Source: Ilumatobacteraceae bacterium
Lineage (GTDB): Bacteria > Actinomycetota > Acidimicrobiia > Acidimicrobiales > Ilumatobacteraceae
NCBI GenBank assembly: GCA_017853385.1
Contig: JAFMJR010000003.1
Span: 1-63,319 of the forward strand
Direction of reading: 5' to 3'
DNA: 63,319 nt
The translations under genes were made by a program, and so were the position numbers. A model generated the notes under the pieces. The model ran no database searches. It was not told the origin of the DNA and was given only the letters and a program-made list of their open reading frames with translations. Numbering within the stretch: the first letter of the stretch is position 1; every line of letters starts with the position of its first letter. Shown here one piece after another: positions 48,717 to 60,250 of this stretch.

Positions 48717-49454
48717 ATGTCGAATAACCAACATTGGTTCGAAGATCTTGCAAGTCACATGAAATCTGCATACCTGCGATACTCCTTTACAAAAGGAACT
48801 GTGCAAGAAGTTGATTTCATTATCGAAACTACGCAGGTAAAGCCTGGCGATCGCGTGCTTGACGTTGGCTGTGGGCCGGGTCGCCATAGTTTGGAATTTG
48901 CACGAAGAGGTTTTGACGTTGTCGGTATTGATGTAAGTTCAGAATTCATCACTATTGCAAGCGAACAGGCAAAGTCTGAATCGCTCGGAAGCTGTTCATT
49001 TATAAAATCCGATGCACGTGAACTCGGTTTGCAATTGCAACTGCAGAATTCCTTCGACCTAGCTATCTGCCTGTGTCAAGGTGCGTTCGGTCTGATGATT
49101 GACGATCGTCAAGATATTGACATTTTGAATGGCATCAGATCGTGCTTGACGAGTAGTGGCGTCATCGTTCTTTCTGCTTTCAATGCCTATTTTTCTGTTA
49201 GGCATCATGAAGACGCAACTTTTAATGCGCTGCGAGGCGTAAGTCATGAATCGACCGAGATTCGAAATGAGCAGGGGGAGCCCAAACTGGTTGATTTATG
49301 GACTGGCTGCTACACCCCGCGAGAACTCAGGATGGTGTTCGATAAGTCTGGTTTCGACATCGTGTCAATATCGGGCGTTGAACCAGGCCATTATTCCTCT
49401 GCAGATTGCAGCATCGATCTGCCTGAGTACCTGGTTGTGGCAAGGGCCAGATAG
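48717..49454 (+). CDS. Class I SAM-dependent methyltransferase
   Basis: KPGDRVLDVGCGPGRHSLEFARRGFDVVGIDVS. Confidence 0.88.
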   Translation: MSNNQHWFEDLASHMKSAYLRYSFTKGTVQEVDFIIETTQVKPGDRVLDVGCGPGRHSLEFARRGFDVVGIDVSSEFITIASEQAKSESLGSCSFIKSDARELGLQLQLQNSFDLAICLCQGAFGLMIDDRQDIDILNGIRSCLTSSGVIVLSAFNAYFSVRHHEDATFNALRGVSHESTEIRNEQGEPKLVDLWTGCYTPRELRMVFDKSGFDIVSISGVEPGHYSSADCSIDLPEYLVVARAR

Positions 49455-49483
49455 GCGAGTGGCTGGTAGCGTAATCACCCTGT

Positions 49484-49524
49484 CCTACCGCCGGTAGGGC
49501 CTCTCGCAAGAGAGACCAACTCTC
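49484..49524 (+). promoter_or_regulatory. Structured 5' leader of rpsA (two hairpins, one with competing partner)
   Basis: CCTACC-GCC-GGTAGG; then CTCTC-GCAA-GAGAG-ACCAA-CTCTC, where GAGAG can pair with either CTCTC. Confidence 0.45.
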
Positions 49525-49546
49525 CTATCCACCGAAAGTACACACA

Positions 49547-50854
49547 ATGTCCGACCTTCAAACCATGCAATCCCCACCAATGGGAACCTTCGACTCAGAA
49601 GGAAATTACACACCACGCCAAATTACTGAGCGTGATTTGGCGCAGTCTTTCGCAGATGCAATCAGCGGAACACTCGTAGAACTCAAGGACGGACAACTTG
49701 TTACGGGAACTGTTGTTCGCATCACTCGCGATGAAGTTCTCGTAGAGATCGGTTACAAGACTGAGGGCGTCATTCTTGCTCGCGAATTGTCTATTCGTAA
49801 CGACATTGATCCAAACGAAATTGTGAAACTCGGTGAAAAGATCGAAACTCTTGTTCTCACACTTGAAGACAAAGAGGGCCGCTTGCTCTTGTCGAAGAAA
49901 CGTGCGCAATACGAGCGCGCATGGGGAGACATCGAAAAGGTCAAAGCAGTAGATGGCACCGTTGAAGGTCTTGTTATCGAAGTTGTCAAGGGTGGTCTCA
50001 TTGTTGACATCGGATTGCGCGGATTTTTGCCTGCATCGCTCGTGGAGTTGCGTCGTGTACGTGACCTTGCTCCATACATCGGTCAGCGCATCACTGCAAA
50101 GATTCTTGAACTTGACCGCAATCGCAACAACGTCGTGCTTTCACGTCGCACCTTGCTTGAGCAGAATCAACGCGGAGCCCGTGATGAGTTCTTGACGCAC
50201 CTCAAGGTTGGCGAAGTACGTACCGGCCGTATTTCAAGTGTCGTTGCATTCGGTGCGTTCGTCGATCTCGGTGGTATGGACGGACTCATTCACGTTTCTG
50301 AGTTGTCGTGGAAGCATGTTGACAACCCAACGGCTGTTGTAAACATCGGAGATGAAGTAACGGTCAAGGTTCTTGAAGTTGACATGGATCGCGAGCGCAT
50401 CAGTCTTTCGCTGAAGGCGACACAGCAAGATCCTTGGCAGGAATTTGCTAACGGTCACCAAGTTGGACAACTTGTGTACGGTCGCGTCACCAAGCTGGTT
50501 CCATTCGGTGCATTCGTACAAGTTGGCGATGGAATTGAAGGTCTCGTGCACATTTCAGAAATGTCAGCACACCATGTTGAAGCTCCAGAGCAGGTTGTAA
50601 CTCCTGGCGAAGAGTTGTGGGTCAAGATCATCGATCTTGATTTGGCTCGCCGTCGCATCAGCTTGTCAATCAAGCAAGCTGCCGAAGGTGGAGAGTTGGC
50701 CGAGGAATATCGCGGACAATTCCAAGTTGACGATCAAGGTAACTGGGTTGGTGGAGACGACAGTGCGCGCGAAGCCGCATGGTCTGAATACTTCGACAAC
50801 GCCGCAACCGCAGCGCCGGCTGAAACTGCAGCACCAGAAGCGCCAAGCGCATAG
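49547..50854 (+). CDS. rpsA: 30S ribosomal protein S1
   Basis: Four S1 repeats, e.g. GEVRTGRISSVVAFGAFVDLGGMDGLIHVSELSWKHVDNP, VGQLVYGRVTKLVPFGAFVQVGDGIEGLVHISEM. Confidence 0.96.
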   Translation: MSDLQTMQSPPMGTFDSEGNYTPRQITERDLAQSFADAISGTLVELKDGQLVTGTVVRITRDEVLVEIGYKTEGVILARELSIRNDIDPNEIVKLGEKIETLVLTLEDKEGRLLLSKKRAQYERAWGDIEKVKAVDGTVEGLVIEVVKGGLIVDIGLRGFLPASLVELRRVRDLAPYIGQRITAKILELDRNRNNVVLSRRTLLEQNQRGARDEFLTHLKVGEVRTGRISSVVAFGAFVDLGGMDGLIHVSELSWKHVDNPTAVVNIGDEVTVKVLEVDMDRERISLSLKATQQDPWQEFANGHQVGQLVYGRVTKLVPFGAFVQVGDGIEGLVHISEMSAHHVEAPEQVVTPGEELWVKIIDLDLARRRISLSIKQAAEGGELAEEYRGQFQVDDQGNWVGGDDSAREAAWSEYFDNAATAAPAETAAPEAPSA

Positions 50855-50912
50855 ATCTCTGTTGTTGCGCTCGTCAGGGGGCGAGCGCAACACAGTTATC
50901 TAACCTAGAACC

Positions 50913-51545
50913 ATGAAATTGATAGGGCTCACCGGTGCGATCGGTTCGGGCAAGTCTTCAGTTTCTGCCTTGCTCGCCCGCAAGGGAGCAATTGTCATTG
51001 ATGGTGATGCGATAGCAAAGCAACTTCAACAAAAGGGATCTCCAACTTTGGCGAAACTTGTTGAAGCATTTGGAGAAATATTGCTCCCAAGTGGCGACCT
51101 CGACCGTCAAAAAGTTGCATCAATCGTGTTTAACGATGCTGAGATGCTCAAAAAGTTGAATGCCATTATGCATCCTGCAATCGGGGATGAAATTATGAGG
51201 CGTATCAATGTTGAGATGCCAAGTCAAAACATTGTTGTTCTAGACATGCCATTGCTAGTGGAAAATCCACGTGATGGTATGAGCGCTCTTGTCATTGTGG
51301 ATGTTGATCCCGAATTAGCAATCTCACGGGTAGTTCAATACCGGGGAATGGACGAAGCGGACGCACGACGTCGCATGGCAAACCAGGCAAATCGTGAAGA
51401 TCGGTTGCGCGTTGCTGATCGAGTGATTGATAACAATCAAGGGATTGAGCAATTAGAAGCACAAATTGACGATTTGTGGGATTGGTTCGCAACTCTTGCA
51501 GATGCAAAACCGGGTGCGGGCACACTCACAAAAAAGAGCGCATGA
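50913..51545 (+). CDS. coaE: Dephospho-CoA kinase
   Basis: [38 protein letters not shown]. Confidence 0.94.
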   Translation: MKLIGLTGAIGSGKSSVSALLARKGAIVIDGDAIAKQLQQKGSPTLAKLVEAFGEILLPSGDLDRQKVASIVFNDAEMLKKLNAIMHPAIGDEIMRRINVEMPSQNIVVLDMPLLVENPRDGMSALVIVDVDPELAISRVVQYRGMDEADARRRMANQANREDRLRVADRVIDNNQGIEQLEAQIDDLWDWFATLADAKPGAGTLTKKSA

Positions 51546-51549
51546 CCTG

Positions 51550-53574
51550 ATGAGCGGACAGCGTTTCGAGGTTATTTCTGAATTTGAACCTGCGGGTGAT
51601 CAACCCAAAGCAATCGCCCAACTGTCTTCAGGAATTGAAAGAGGAGATCGATTCCAGACGCTTTTAGGAATTACCGGATCTGGTAAGTCGGCAACTATTG
51701 CATGGACGATTGAGAAGGTGCAGCGGCCTACTTTAATTCTTGCTCCTAATAAGAGCCTCGCCGCTCAGTTAGCGCAAGAAATGAAAGAGTTCTTTCCGAA
51801 GAACAGAGTCGAGTATTTCGTCAGTTACTACGACTATTACCAGCCCGAGGCGTATATTGCATCAAGCGACACCTTCATTGAAAAAGATTCATCTGTAAAC
51901 GATGAGATTGATCGTTTGCGACACTCAGCCACAGCAGCATTGCTCACGCGAAGGGACACAATCGTCGTCGCCTCAGTCAGTTGTATTTATGGCATGGGAA
52001 ACCCTGAGGAGTATCGAGGAAACCTTTTGGAGCTACACGTTGGGGTTGATTATGACCAGCGCAGCATTCTCCGACGTTTGGTAGATCTTCAGTACGACCG
52101 AAATGACATGACGCTTGGGCGAGGAAACTTCAGGGTTCGTGGGGACACTGTTGAAATTCAACCCGCTTATGACGAGACAGTTACACGAATCGAAATGTTC
52201 GGCGACACAGTCGAACGAATAACAATTGTTGATGCATTAACTGGTGAAACGGTTAACGATTTGAGTGAAGTATTGATATTTCCTGCAACGCACTATGTTG
52301 CCGGCGATGAACGCATGCGCAAAGCAGTGCTTGGTATTGAACACGAACTGCAAGTGCGGCTTAAGCAGTTTGAATCCGAAGGAAAGTTGCTGGAAGCACA
52401 ACGCCTCCGCATGCGAACTCAATACGACCTTGAGATGATCGCAGAAGTTGGCTTCTGTAATGGCATTGAGAATTATTCAATGCATATAGATGGACGTTCG
52501 CCTGGAGAGCCACCATTTACATTGCTTGACTATTTTCCAGATGACTATTTATTGGTGGTTGACGAAAGCCATGTGACCATTCCGCAGTTGCACGGACAGT
52601 TCGCAGGTGACAGGAGTCGTAAAGCGACGCTCATTGAGCACGGGTTTCGCTTGCCTTCGGCCGCAGACAATCGGCCTTTGCAATTTGAAGAAGCCATGCA
52701 ACGCATCAATCAGTGCATATTTTTGTCTGCGACACCAGCAAAGTTTGAAATTGAAACCAGCCAGCAAGTGGTTGAACAAATCGTTCGGCCAACCGGACTC
52801 GTTGATCCAGAGGTCATAGTGCGACCGACTAAAGGTCAGATCGATGACATCATTGAAATGGTCAATGGTCGTGTTGAAAATGGCGATCGCGTATTGATCA
52901 CAACCTTGACGAAGAAGATGGCTGAAGACTTAAGCGAATATCTGCTTGAGCAAGGATTAAAGGTTCGATATCTTCACTCAAATATTGACACGGTCCAGCG
53001 AATAGAAATTTTGAGAGCATTGCGATTGGGTGAATTTGATGTACTCGTTGGTATCAACTTGCTGCGAGAGGGATTAGATCTTCCCGAGGTTTCCTTGGTC
53101 GCAATTCTTGATGCAGATAAAGAAGGCTTCTTGCGGAGCGAAACTTCGCTGATTCAGATGATTGGGCGTGCTGCTCGAAACGTAAATGGACAAGTGATCA
53201 TGTACGCAGACAAGCGGACACCATCTATGGACCGAGCAATTGGTGAAACTCAGCGGCGACGTGTGCGACAAATTGAATACAACAAAGAACACAACATCAA
53301 CCCTCAGACCATTCGCAAGGCGGTAGGAGACATACTTTCGGTTTTGCGCCCGTCCGAAGGATCAACACCTTCGTCTAAGGGGGCTCGTCGCGATCGCGAG
53401 AGAGAAAAGGTAGTAAACGAACTTCGTTCCTTGCCTCAACAGGAATTGGGCCGACTCATACAGACCCTTGAGGAAGAGATGAATCTTGCGGCTGCTGAAC
53501 TGAAATTTGAGTATGCGGCAAGATTGCGCGACGAAATAAAAGATTTACGTCGCGAACTTCGTGATGCCAAGTAG
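51550..53574 (+). CDS. uvrB: Excinuclease ABC subunit B
   Basis: [24 protein letters not shown]...[26 protein letters not shown]-terminal UVR motif. Start near 51550, not 51466. Confidence 0.96.
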   Translation: MSGQRFEVISEFEPAGDQPKAIAQLSSGIERGDRFQTLLGITGSGKSATIAWTIEKVQRPTLILAPNKSLAAQLAQEMKEFFPKNRVEYFVSYYDYYQPEAYIASSDTFIEKDSSVNDEIDRLRHSATAALLTRRDTIVVASVSCIYGMGNPEEYRGNLLELHVGVDYDQRSILRRLVDLQYDRNDMTLGRGNFRVRGDTVEIQPAYDETVTRIEMFGDTVERITIVDALTGETVNDLSEVLIFPATHYVAGDERMRKAVLGIEHELQVRLKQFESEGKLLEAQRLRMRTQYDLEMIAEVGFCNGIENYSMHIDGRSPGEPPFTLLDYFPDDYLLVVDESHVTIPQLHGQFAGDRSRKATLIEHGFRLPSAADNRPLQFEEAMQRINQCIFLSATPAKFEIETSQQVVEQIVRPTGLVDPEVIVRPTKGQIDDIIEMVNGRVENGDRVLITTLTKKMAEDLSEYLLEQGLKVRYLHSNIDTVQRIEILRALRLGEFDVLVGINLLREGLDLPEVSLVAILDADKEGFLRSETSLIQMIGRAARNVNGQVIMYADKRTPSMDRAIGETQRRRVRQIEYNKEHNINPQTIRKAVGDILSVLRPSEGSTPSSKGARRDREREKVVNELRSLPQQELGRLIQTLEEEMNLAAAELKFEYAARLRDEIKDLRRELRDAK

Positions 53575-53595
53575 CCATTAACTAGTCTGCTTGGC

Positions 53596-56478
53596 ATGCC
53601 TCCAGCGAAGAAACAGCCTGCATATTCGCCTGGAACCATCAGCGTTCGTGGGGCGCGTGAACACAATCTAAAGAACATCAATGTTGAAGTGCCACGTGAC
53701 AAGCTGATTGCGCTCACTGGTCTATCAGGAAGCGGCAAAAGCAGTTTGGCTTTTGACACGATTTACGCCGAAGGACAGCGTCGATACGTTGAGTCGCTCA
53801 GTGCGTATGCCCGTCAATTTTTGGGACAAATGGACAAACCTGATGTGGACGTGATTGAAGGGCTTTCACCAGCGATTTCTATTGACCAAAAGACTGCTTC
53901 AAAAAATCCTCGTTCAACTGTTGGCACCATCACCGAAATATATGACTACCTGCGGTTGCTGTGGGCGCGAATCGGAGTCCAGCATTGTCCAAAGGACGGA
54001 ATAGCACTTCAGCGGCAAACTCCTCAACAGATTGTTGATCGAGTTTTAGAGTTGCCTTCTGGAACGCGTTTTCAGGTTCTTGCGCCAGTAGTGCGAGGCC
54101 GCAAAGGTGAATACGACACCCTTCTTGGCGAATTGATGGCCCAGGGTTATTCAAGAGCGCGTATTGATGGAAATGTCACCGACATTTCGGAGTTCCTGAA
54201 AAGTGGAAACAAACTTGCTCGTTACGAGCAGCACAGTATCGACATCATCGTTGACCGTCTTGTGCAGAAATCCGGAATCAATCGTCGATTAACAGACAGC
54301 CTGGAAACTGCTCTCAAGCTTGCCGACGGTGTTGCCGGCATTGAGATCATGAGTGGCAAGTCTGATGAACAAGGTGAGATCATCACGTTCAGCCAACACA
54401 TGGCTTGTCCAAAGTGCAGTGCAAGTTTTGAAGAACTTGCTCCCAGAAATTTTTCGTTCAATTCGCCTTATGGTGCTTGTGAAACTTGCTTGGGACTGGG
54501 TACCCGTTACGAGGTAGAAGAAGAATTGGTAGTGCCTGATCCGGAACTTTCAATTCTTCAAGGCGCTATTGCGCCATGGAGATCGGCTCACACTCAATAC
54601 TTTCAGCGCATGCTCGAAGCTGTCGCAGAGGAATACTCAATCCCGCTCAATGTGAAGTGGGAAAAGCTCTCTGATAAGAACAAAAACATCATCATGCACG
54701 GGGCGGGAGATGCCCTGATGGTGAAGTACAAAAATCGATATGGACGATCTCGCGAATACTCAACCTCATATGAAGGCGTAGTTCCGTGGATCAAACGTAG
54801 GCACGAAAGCGCGGAAGGCGATTACTCGCGCGAGCAATTTGAAAGCTACATGCGAGAAGTGCCATGCCGATCGTGCAAAGGCCAACGTCTAAAGCCTTCA
54901 TCTCTTGCAGTAAAGGTGAATGGCAAGAGCCTGAGTGAAGTTTGCGACCTTTCAATTGGAAAGTCGGCAGATTTTCTCAAGGGCTTGAAACTTGGTGATC
55001 GTGACAAGATGATCGCAGAGCGTGTGACTAAAGAAATCAATGCCCGCTTGGGGTTCTTGTTGGCTGTTGGGCTTGATTACTTAACTCTCTCACGAGCTGC
55101 AGCGACTCTTGCAGGCGGTGAAGCCCAGCGCATCCGGTTGGCGAGTCAAATAGGTTCTGGGCTTGTTGGCACCCTGTATGTGCTTGATGAACCAAGTATC
55201 GGATTACATCAACGAGACAACCATCGCCTCATTGAAACCCTTATTCGTTTAAGAGACCTAGGCAATACCGTCATGGTGGTTGAACACGATGAGGACACAA
55301 TTCGGGCTAGTGACTGGATAGTAGATATTGGACCCGGGGCTGGAGAGCACGGCGGGGAAGTTGTGTACAGCGGAATTGTTTCCGGAATCGAAAAGGTCTC
55401 CAAATCGATCACTGGCCAGTACTTAAGCGGGAAAATGTATGTTCCAGTTCCATCGCAACGCAGAAGTCCAAAGAAAGATTGGCTCACTATTCGCGGTGCT
55501 CGTGAACACAACCTGCAAAATCTCACAGCAAAGATTCCACTTGGTCTATTCGTCGCAGTAACTGGAGTATCTGGAAGCGGCAAGAGCACTCTTATTAGAG
55601 ACATTTTGTTGCCCTCTCTGATGCAAAAGATTTACAAGTCGAAGGATGCTCCAGGCAAACACACTGCAGTAGATGGAGTGCAACACCTCGACAAAGTGAT
55701 TGACATGGACCAGTCACCAATTGGTCGTACTCCGCGATCCAATCCTGCAACGTACACGGGTGTATTTGACGACATTCGAAAGCTCTTTGCTGCTACTCCA
55801 GAAGCGAAGGTGCGTGGTTATCAACCAGGTCGCTTTAGCTTCAATGTGCCCGGTGGTCGTTGCGAAGCTTGCTCAGGTGACGGAACTATCAAAATTGAAA
55901 TGGTCTTTCTCCCAGACGTTTATGTTCCGTGCGATGTTTGTAAAGGCGCTCGCTATAACCGAGACACATTGGAAATTGCGTTTAAAGGAAAGAACATTTC
56001 CGAAATACTTGATATGCCAATTTCAGAAGCGGTCGACTTTTTTGCGAATCAGCCCCGTATTGCTCGGCACATGCAAACACTTGTAGATGTGGGCCTTGGT
56101 TATGTACGACTTGGGCAATCAGCGCCAACACTCTCTGGCGGTGAAGCACAGCGTGTAAAACTTGCTGCTGAACTAGCAAAGAGAAGTACTGGTCGCACCA
56201 TTTACTTGCTTGATGAGCCAACAACTGGATTGCATTTTGAAGATGTTCGACGCTTGCTTACGGTGTTAGGTCGTCTAGTCGAATCGGGTAATACCGTGTT
56301 GGTGATTGAACACAATCTGGACGTCATCAAAACTGCCGATTGGATCATTGACATGGGTCCTGAAGGCGGTGACGGTGGTGGTCGAATCGTTGCTGAAGGT
56401 TCGCCTGAAGATGTTGCAAAAGTGAAGGCCAGTTACACAGGGAAATATCTAGGACCCCTGTTGAAGAAGAAGTCGTAG
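53596..56478 (+). CDS. uvrA: Excinuclease ABC subunit A
   Basis: [62 protein letters not shown]; second ATPase half. Confidence 0.97.
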   Translation: MPPAKKQPAYSPGTISVRGAREHNLKNINVEVPRDKLIALTGLSGSGKSSLAFDTIYAEGQRRYVESLSAYARQFLGQMDKPDVDVIEGLSPAISIDQKTASKNPRSTVGTITEIYDYLRLLWARIGVQHCPKDGIALQRQTPQQIVDRVLELPSGTRFQVLAPVVRGRKGEYDTLLGELMAQGYSRARIDGNVTDISEFLKSGNKLARYEQHSIDIIVDRLVQKSGINRRLTDSLETALKLADGVAGIEIMSGKSDEQGEIITFSQHMACPKCSASFEELAPRNFSFNSPYGACETCLGLGTRYEVEEELVVPDPELSILQGAIAPWRSAHTQYFQRMLEAVAEEYSIPLNVKWEKLSDKNKNIIMHGAGDALMVKYKNRYGRSREYSTSYEGVVPWIKRRHESAEGDYSREQFESYMREVPCRSCKGQRLKPSSLAVKVNGKSLSEVCDLSIGKSADFLKGLKLGDRDKMIAERVTKEINARLGFLLAVGLDYLTLSRAAATLAGGEAQRIRLASQIGSGLVGTLYVLDEPSIGLHQRDNHRLIETLIRLRDLGNTVMVVEHDEDTIRASDWIVDIGPGAGEHGGEVVYSGIVSGIEKVSKSITGQYLSGKMYVPVPSQRRSPKKDWLTIRGAREHNLQNLTAKIPLGLFVAVTGVSGSGKSTLIRDILLPSLMQKIYKSKDAPGKHTAVDGVQHLDKVIDMDQSPIGRTPRSNPATYTGVFDDIRKLFAATPEAKVRGYQPGRFSFNVPGGRCEACSGDGTIKIEMVFLPDVYVPCDVCKGARYNRDTLEIAFKGKNISEILDMPISEAVDFFANQPRIARHMQTLVDVGLGYVRLGQSAPTLSGGEAQRVKLAAELAKRSTGRTIYLLDEPTTGLHFEDVRRLLTVLGRLVESGNTVLVIEHNLDVIKTADWIIDMGPEGGDGGGRIVAEGSPEDVAKVKASYTGKYLGPLLKKKS

Positions 56479-56480
56479 GC

Positions 56481-58340
56481 GTGCAACGACCAAGTATCCC
56501 TATTCCCGATTCGCCGGGTTCGTATCAGTTCAAAGATGAGCAAGGCGGAGTGATTTATGTGGGTAAGGCGATCAATCTTCGATCACGTGTAAATAGTTAT
56601 TTCGCAGACCCCGTAACGCTGCATCCGCGTACAGCAAAGATGATGTCAGTTGCTGCGTCGGTTGAGTGGATTGAAGTTCGCAATGAGATTGAGGCGCTCA
56701 TTCTTGAGTACAACTTGATCAAAGAACATCGACCACGATTCAACATTCGTCTCAGAGATGATAAGAGCTATCCATTTCTTGCAATCACAATGGACGAAGA
56801 GTGGCCGCGCGCTGTGGTGATGCGAGGCCGTCGCCGGAAAGGCACAAAATACTTTGGCCCGTATGTCAATGCTTGGGTGATTCGAGACACACTTGAACTA
56901 GTTCTGCGCACATTTCCGGTTCGCACATGTTCGAATGGGGTTTTTAAACAACACAATCGTCTTGGTAGACCGTGTTTATTGTTCCACATTGAAAAGTGCA
57001 GTGGACCTTGTGTCGGAAATGTTGAAATAAGTCAATATCAAAAGTATGTGGCAGATCTGCAGCGATTTCTCAACGGTGATTCTGACGAGATAGTCACCAA
57101 GATCGAAAATGAGATGAAGGAAGCTTCTTCGCTGCAAGATTTTGAACGTGCCGCAAAGTGTCGTGACAGATTGACACACATCAATAAAGCTCTTGAACGA
57201 CAGCAAATGGTTGGTGATCAATCAGAAAACATTGATGTCATCGGAGTCGCAGAAGATGAATTTGAGGCTTCTGTTCAAGTTTTCTATGTGCGACGTGGTC
57301 GTGTCATGGGGAGAAATGGATTCATTCTTGACAAGGTGGAAGATGTCTCGTCTGGCCAACTCATGGATCGAGTGCTCGAAAGCATCTATGGAGATTCACC
57401 ACCGCTAGGTATACCGAAGGAAGTTTTAGTCTCTCAATCTCCGGAAAGCGAAGAAGCGCTTGCGGGTTGGTTGGAGAAAGAGCGGGGAACCAAAGTTGAG
57501 ATTCGTGTTCCCTCAAGAGGGGATAAGAAAGCGCTACTTGAAACTGTGGTGAAGAATGCGAGCGATGAATTTGCTCGCCATCGAATGAAGCGAGCAACCG
57601 ATCACAACAGTCGAAGCCGTGCGCTAACTGAATTGCAAGACTTGCTTAATTTGCCTGAAGCGCCGTTGCGCATTGAGTGCTATGACATGGCTCATCTGCA
57701 GGGTACGCACTACGTGGGAAGCATGGTCGTCCTTGAAGATGGACTGCCTATGAAGCGCGAGTACCGAAAGTTCAAGGTGAAAGATGTGCCGGGTAACGAC
57801 GATTACGCAGCGATGAGAGAGGTGCTTACTCGCCGTCTCTCCGCATATATTTCCGAACGAGATATGCCGATTGAACAGCGTGGAGAGCGGCCTGGGAAAT
57901 TCGCATACCCACCACAGTTAATCCTGGTTGATGGCGGAAAAGGGCAACTTGGTGTGGCTATTGAAGTGATTCATGAATTGGGACTTGAACATGAAATTCC
58001 TGTTGCGTCACTAGCAAAGCGTTTAGAAGAAGTTTTTGTGCCAAATAAAACCGAACCAATTGAAATCCCGCGTAATAGTGACGCCATATTCATGTTGCAA
58101 GTTATTCGAGATGAGGCGCACAGATTCGCAAATAGCTTTCACCGCGAGTTGCGTGGAAAAGCGATGACCAAAGGTGCTCTTGATGGAATTCAGGGACTTG
58201 GTGAGGCAAGAAAGAAACGTTTGCTCGCACATTTCGGCGGAGTGGCTGCGGTGAAGAAAGCTTCGCTTGACAACCTGCTCAACCTTGGTTGGCTTCCAGA
58301 GGCGGTTGCACGCGACATCTTTAACCATCTACACGGGTAA
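56481..58340 (+). CDS. uvrC: Excinuclease ABC subunit C
   Basis: IPDSPGSYQFKDEQGGVIYVGKAINLRSRVNSYF...RIECYDMAHLQGTHYVGSMVVLEDG; C-terminal HhH. Confidence 0.96.
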   Translation: MQRPSIPIPDSPGSYQFKDEQGGVIYVGKAINLRSRVNSYFADPVTLHPRTAKMMSVAASVEWIEVRNEIEALILEYNLIKEHRPRFNIRLRDDKSYPFLAITMDEEWPRAVVMRGRRRKGTKYFGPYVNAWVIRDTLELVLRTFPVRTCSNGVFKQHNRLGRPCLLFHIEKCSGPCVGNVEISQYQKYVADLQRFLNGDSDEIVTKIENEMKEASSLQDFERAAKCRDRLTHINKALERQQMVGDQSENIDVIGVAEDEFEASVQVFYVRRGRVMGRNGFILDKVEDVSSGQLMDRVLESIYGDSPPLGIPKEVLVSQSPESEEALAGWLEKERGTKVEIRVPSRGDKKALLETVVKNASDEFARHRMKRATDHNSRSRALTELQDLLNLPEAPLRIECYDMAHLQGTHYVGSMVVLEDGLPMKREYRKFKVKDVPGNDDYAAMREVLTRRLSAYISERDMPIEQRGERPGKFAYPPQLILVDGGKGQLGVAIEVIHELGLEHEIPVASLAKRLEEVFVPNKTEPIEIPRNSDAIFMLQVIRDEAHRFANSFHRELRGKAMTKGALDGIQGLGEARKKRLLAHFGGVAAVKKASLDNLLNLGWLPEAVARDIFNHLHG

Positions 58341-58349
58341 CATTTTTGC

Positions 58350-59201
58350 GTGGCTGACATTCTGCTCATCGTCGGGTTGTCGGGCGCAGGGCGTTCGCAA
58401 GCCGCAGACGATCTTGAGGATCTCGGTTGGTTTGTTGTCGACAACATGCCAATTGCATTGGTTGACAAGGTCGTTGAGTTGGCAGAAACCGGATCCGAAG
58501 GGTTGCAGCTAGCACTTGTTCTTGGAACGCCTTCAAACCAAACCAATGCAATTGATGTGGTGCAAAGTCTTCGAGATGTAGGTCACCGAGTGCGCATCTT
58601 GTATCTCGATGCTTCGACGCCTGAATTGGTTCGCCGGTATGGAGCAACGCGTCGCAAACATCCACTCGGGAGCTCGACCGTGAGCGTTGAAGAAGCGATC
58701 TTGCAAGAACGACACATGTTGGAACTGGTAAAAGGTGCGGCGGATTTGGTGATTGATACATCGAATCTCAATGTCCATCAATTGAAAGCTCAGATTCATG
58801 ACTTGTTTTCTCCAGTTGATGGAAAAGACGTCATGCAATTAACTATTGAGTCATTCGGATATAAACATGGAATTCCGCTTGATGTTGATCTGGTCTTTGA
58901 CGTGCGCTTTTTGCCCAACCCTCATTGGGACGAAACTCTGAGACCCTTAAGTGGCCTTGATCAACCGGTATCAGAATTTGTTTTGAGACAAGAACTGTCG
59001 TCTGAATTCATAGATCGCATTCAGTCGCTGTTTGCGGTGCTGCTTCCCGCTTATCGCGCAGAAGGGAAGAGCTATTTAACGATTGCTATTGGTTGCACTG
59101 GCGGGCGACATCGATCAGTTGCTATCGCAGAAGAACTAGGCAAGAAATTCGTGGAAATGGGCCAACGCCCACGCGTGATTCACCGAGATATCGCCCGCTA
59201 G
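58350..59201 (+). CDS. rapZ: RNase adapter RapZ / P-loop nucleotide-binding protein
   Basis: LLIVGLSGAGRSQAADDLEDLGWFVVDNMPIALVDKV...GCTGGRHRSVAIAEELGK. Confidence 0.93.
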   Translation: MADILLIVGLSGAGRSQAADDLEDLGWFVVDNMPIALVDKVVELAETGSEGLQLALVLGTPSNQTNAIDVVQSLRDVGHRVRILYLDASTPELVRRYGATRRKHPLGSSTVSVEEAILQERHMLELVKGAADLVIDTSNLNVHQLKAQIHDLFSPVDGKDVMQLTIESFGYKHGIPLDVDLVFDVRFLPNPHWDETLRPLSGLDQPVSEFVLRQELSSEFIDRIQSLFAVLLPAYRAEGKSYLTIAIGCTGGRHRSVAIAEELGKKFVEMGQRPRVIHRDIAR

Positions 59202-59227
59202 ACCCGCGGTTGCTATTGTCGGGCGTT

Positions 59228-60241
59228 ATGGCAAACACTCCAATTCGCGTAGGTATTAACGGGTTCGGTCGCATCGGTCGCAACTTTTTCAGAGCAGTTC
59301 AGGCTTCGCAAGCTCCGATTGAAATCGTTGCTGTGAACGACTTGGGAAACATCAAGACGATGGCCCACTTGTTGAAGTACGACTCAGTTCTTGGCATTCT
59401 TCCTAACGACATCAAAGCAGTTGACGAAGGCATCAGCATTGATGGCAAAGTTCTGAAGGTATTGCAGCACCGTGATCCAAAGGAATTGCCGTGGGGTTCG
59501 CTTGGTGTAGACATTGTGATTGAGTCCACAGGATTCTTCACAGATCGAGACAAAGCCGCAGCACACTTAGATGCTGGAGCGCCGATCGTGATTGTTTCAG
59601 CACCTTCAGCAGGTGCAGATGCAACGTTTGTTTACGGGGTTAATCATGGTGATTTCGATCGCAACAAGCACAAGGTTGTGTCAAACGCAAGTTGCACAAC
59701 CAACTGCTTCGTACCGATGGTGAAAGTGCTTGACGATGCATTTGGTGTTGAAAAAGGTCTGATGACAACAATTCACGCATACACAGGTGATCAACAATTG
59801 GTAGACGGTCCACACAGCGATCTGCGTCGCGCACGTGGTGCAGCGATCAACATCACTCCAACCGGTACTGGTGCAGCGCGTGCAACGAGTCTTGTTCTCG
59901 AATCCATGAAGGGAAAGCTTGACGGGACCTCGCTACGTGTACCGGTTCCAACCGGTTCAATTACAGACTTTGTGGCAGTTCTCAACGCAACTCCATCCAA
60001 AGAAGAGATCAACGCTGCGTTCAAGAAGGCTGCAGACGGAGCGCTGAAGGGTGTCCTTGAGTACACCGATGCTCCGATCGTTTCAAGTGACATCGTTACC
60101 AATCCACACAGCTGTGTATTTGACAGCGACCTCACCATGACCATGGGTAATTTGGTGAAGGTGCTCGGCTGGTATGACAACGAGTGGGGTTATTCGAACC
60201 GTCTCGTTGATTTGACGAAGCACATTGGCTCGACGAAGTAA
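59228..60241 (+). CDS. gap: Glyceraldehyde-3-phosphate dehydrogenase
   Basis: MANTPIRVGINGFGRIGRNFFRAV...VVSNASCTTNCFVPMVKVL...WYDNEWGYSNRLVDL. Start 59228, not 59093. Confidence 0.97.
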   Translation: MANTPIRVGINGFGRIGRNFFRAVQASQAPIEIVAVNDLGNIKTMAHLLKYDSVLGILPNDIKAVDEGISIDGKVLKVLQHRDPKELPWGSLGVDIVIESTGFFTDRDKAAAHLDAGAPIVIVSAPSAGADATFVYGVNHGDFDRNKHKVVSNASCTTNCFVPMVKVLDDAFGVEKGLMTTIHAYTGDQQLVDGPHSDLRRARGAAINITPTGTGAARATSLVLESMKGKLDGTSLRVPVPTGSITDFVAVLNATPSKEEINAAFKKAADGALKGVLEYTDAPIVSSDIVTNPHSCVFDSDLTMTMGNLVKVLGWYDNEWGYSNRLVDLTKHIGSTK

Positions 60242-60250
60242 TTCGTCTAT

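Noticed and set aside
49484-49524. rpsA leader hairpins as an ANTAR target for the neighbouring PdtaR-like regulator
   Set aside because: Loops are GCC and GCAA/ACCAA, not the paired hexaloops typical of ANTAR targets.
58350-58430. RapZ Walker A with Arg (GLSGAGRS) instead of Lys
   Set aside because: As far as I know this substitution is common in actinobacterial homologs, so probably not unusual.
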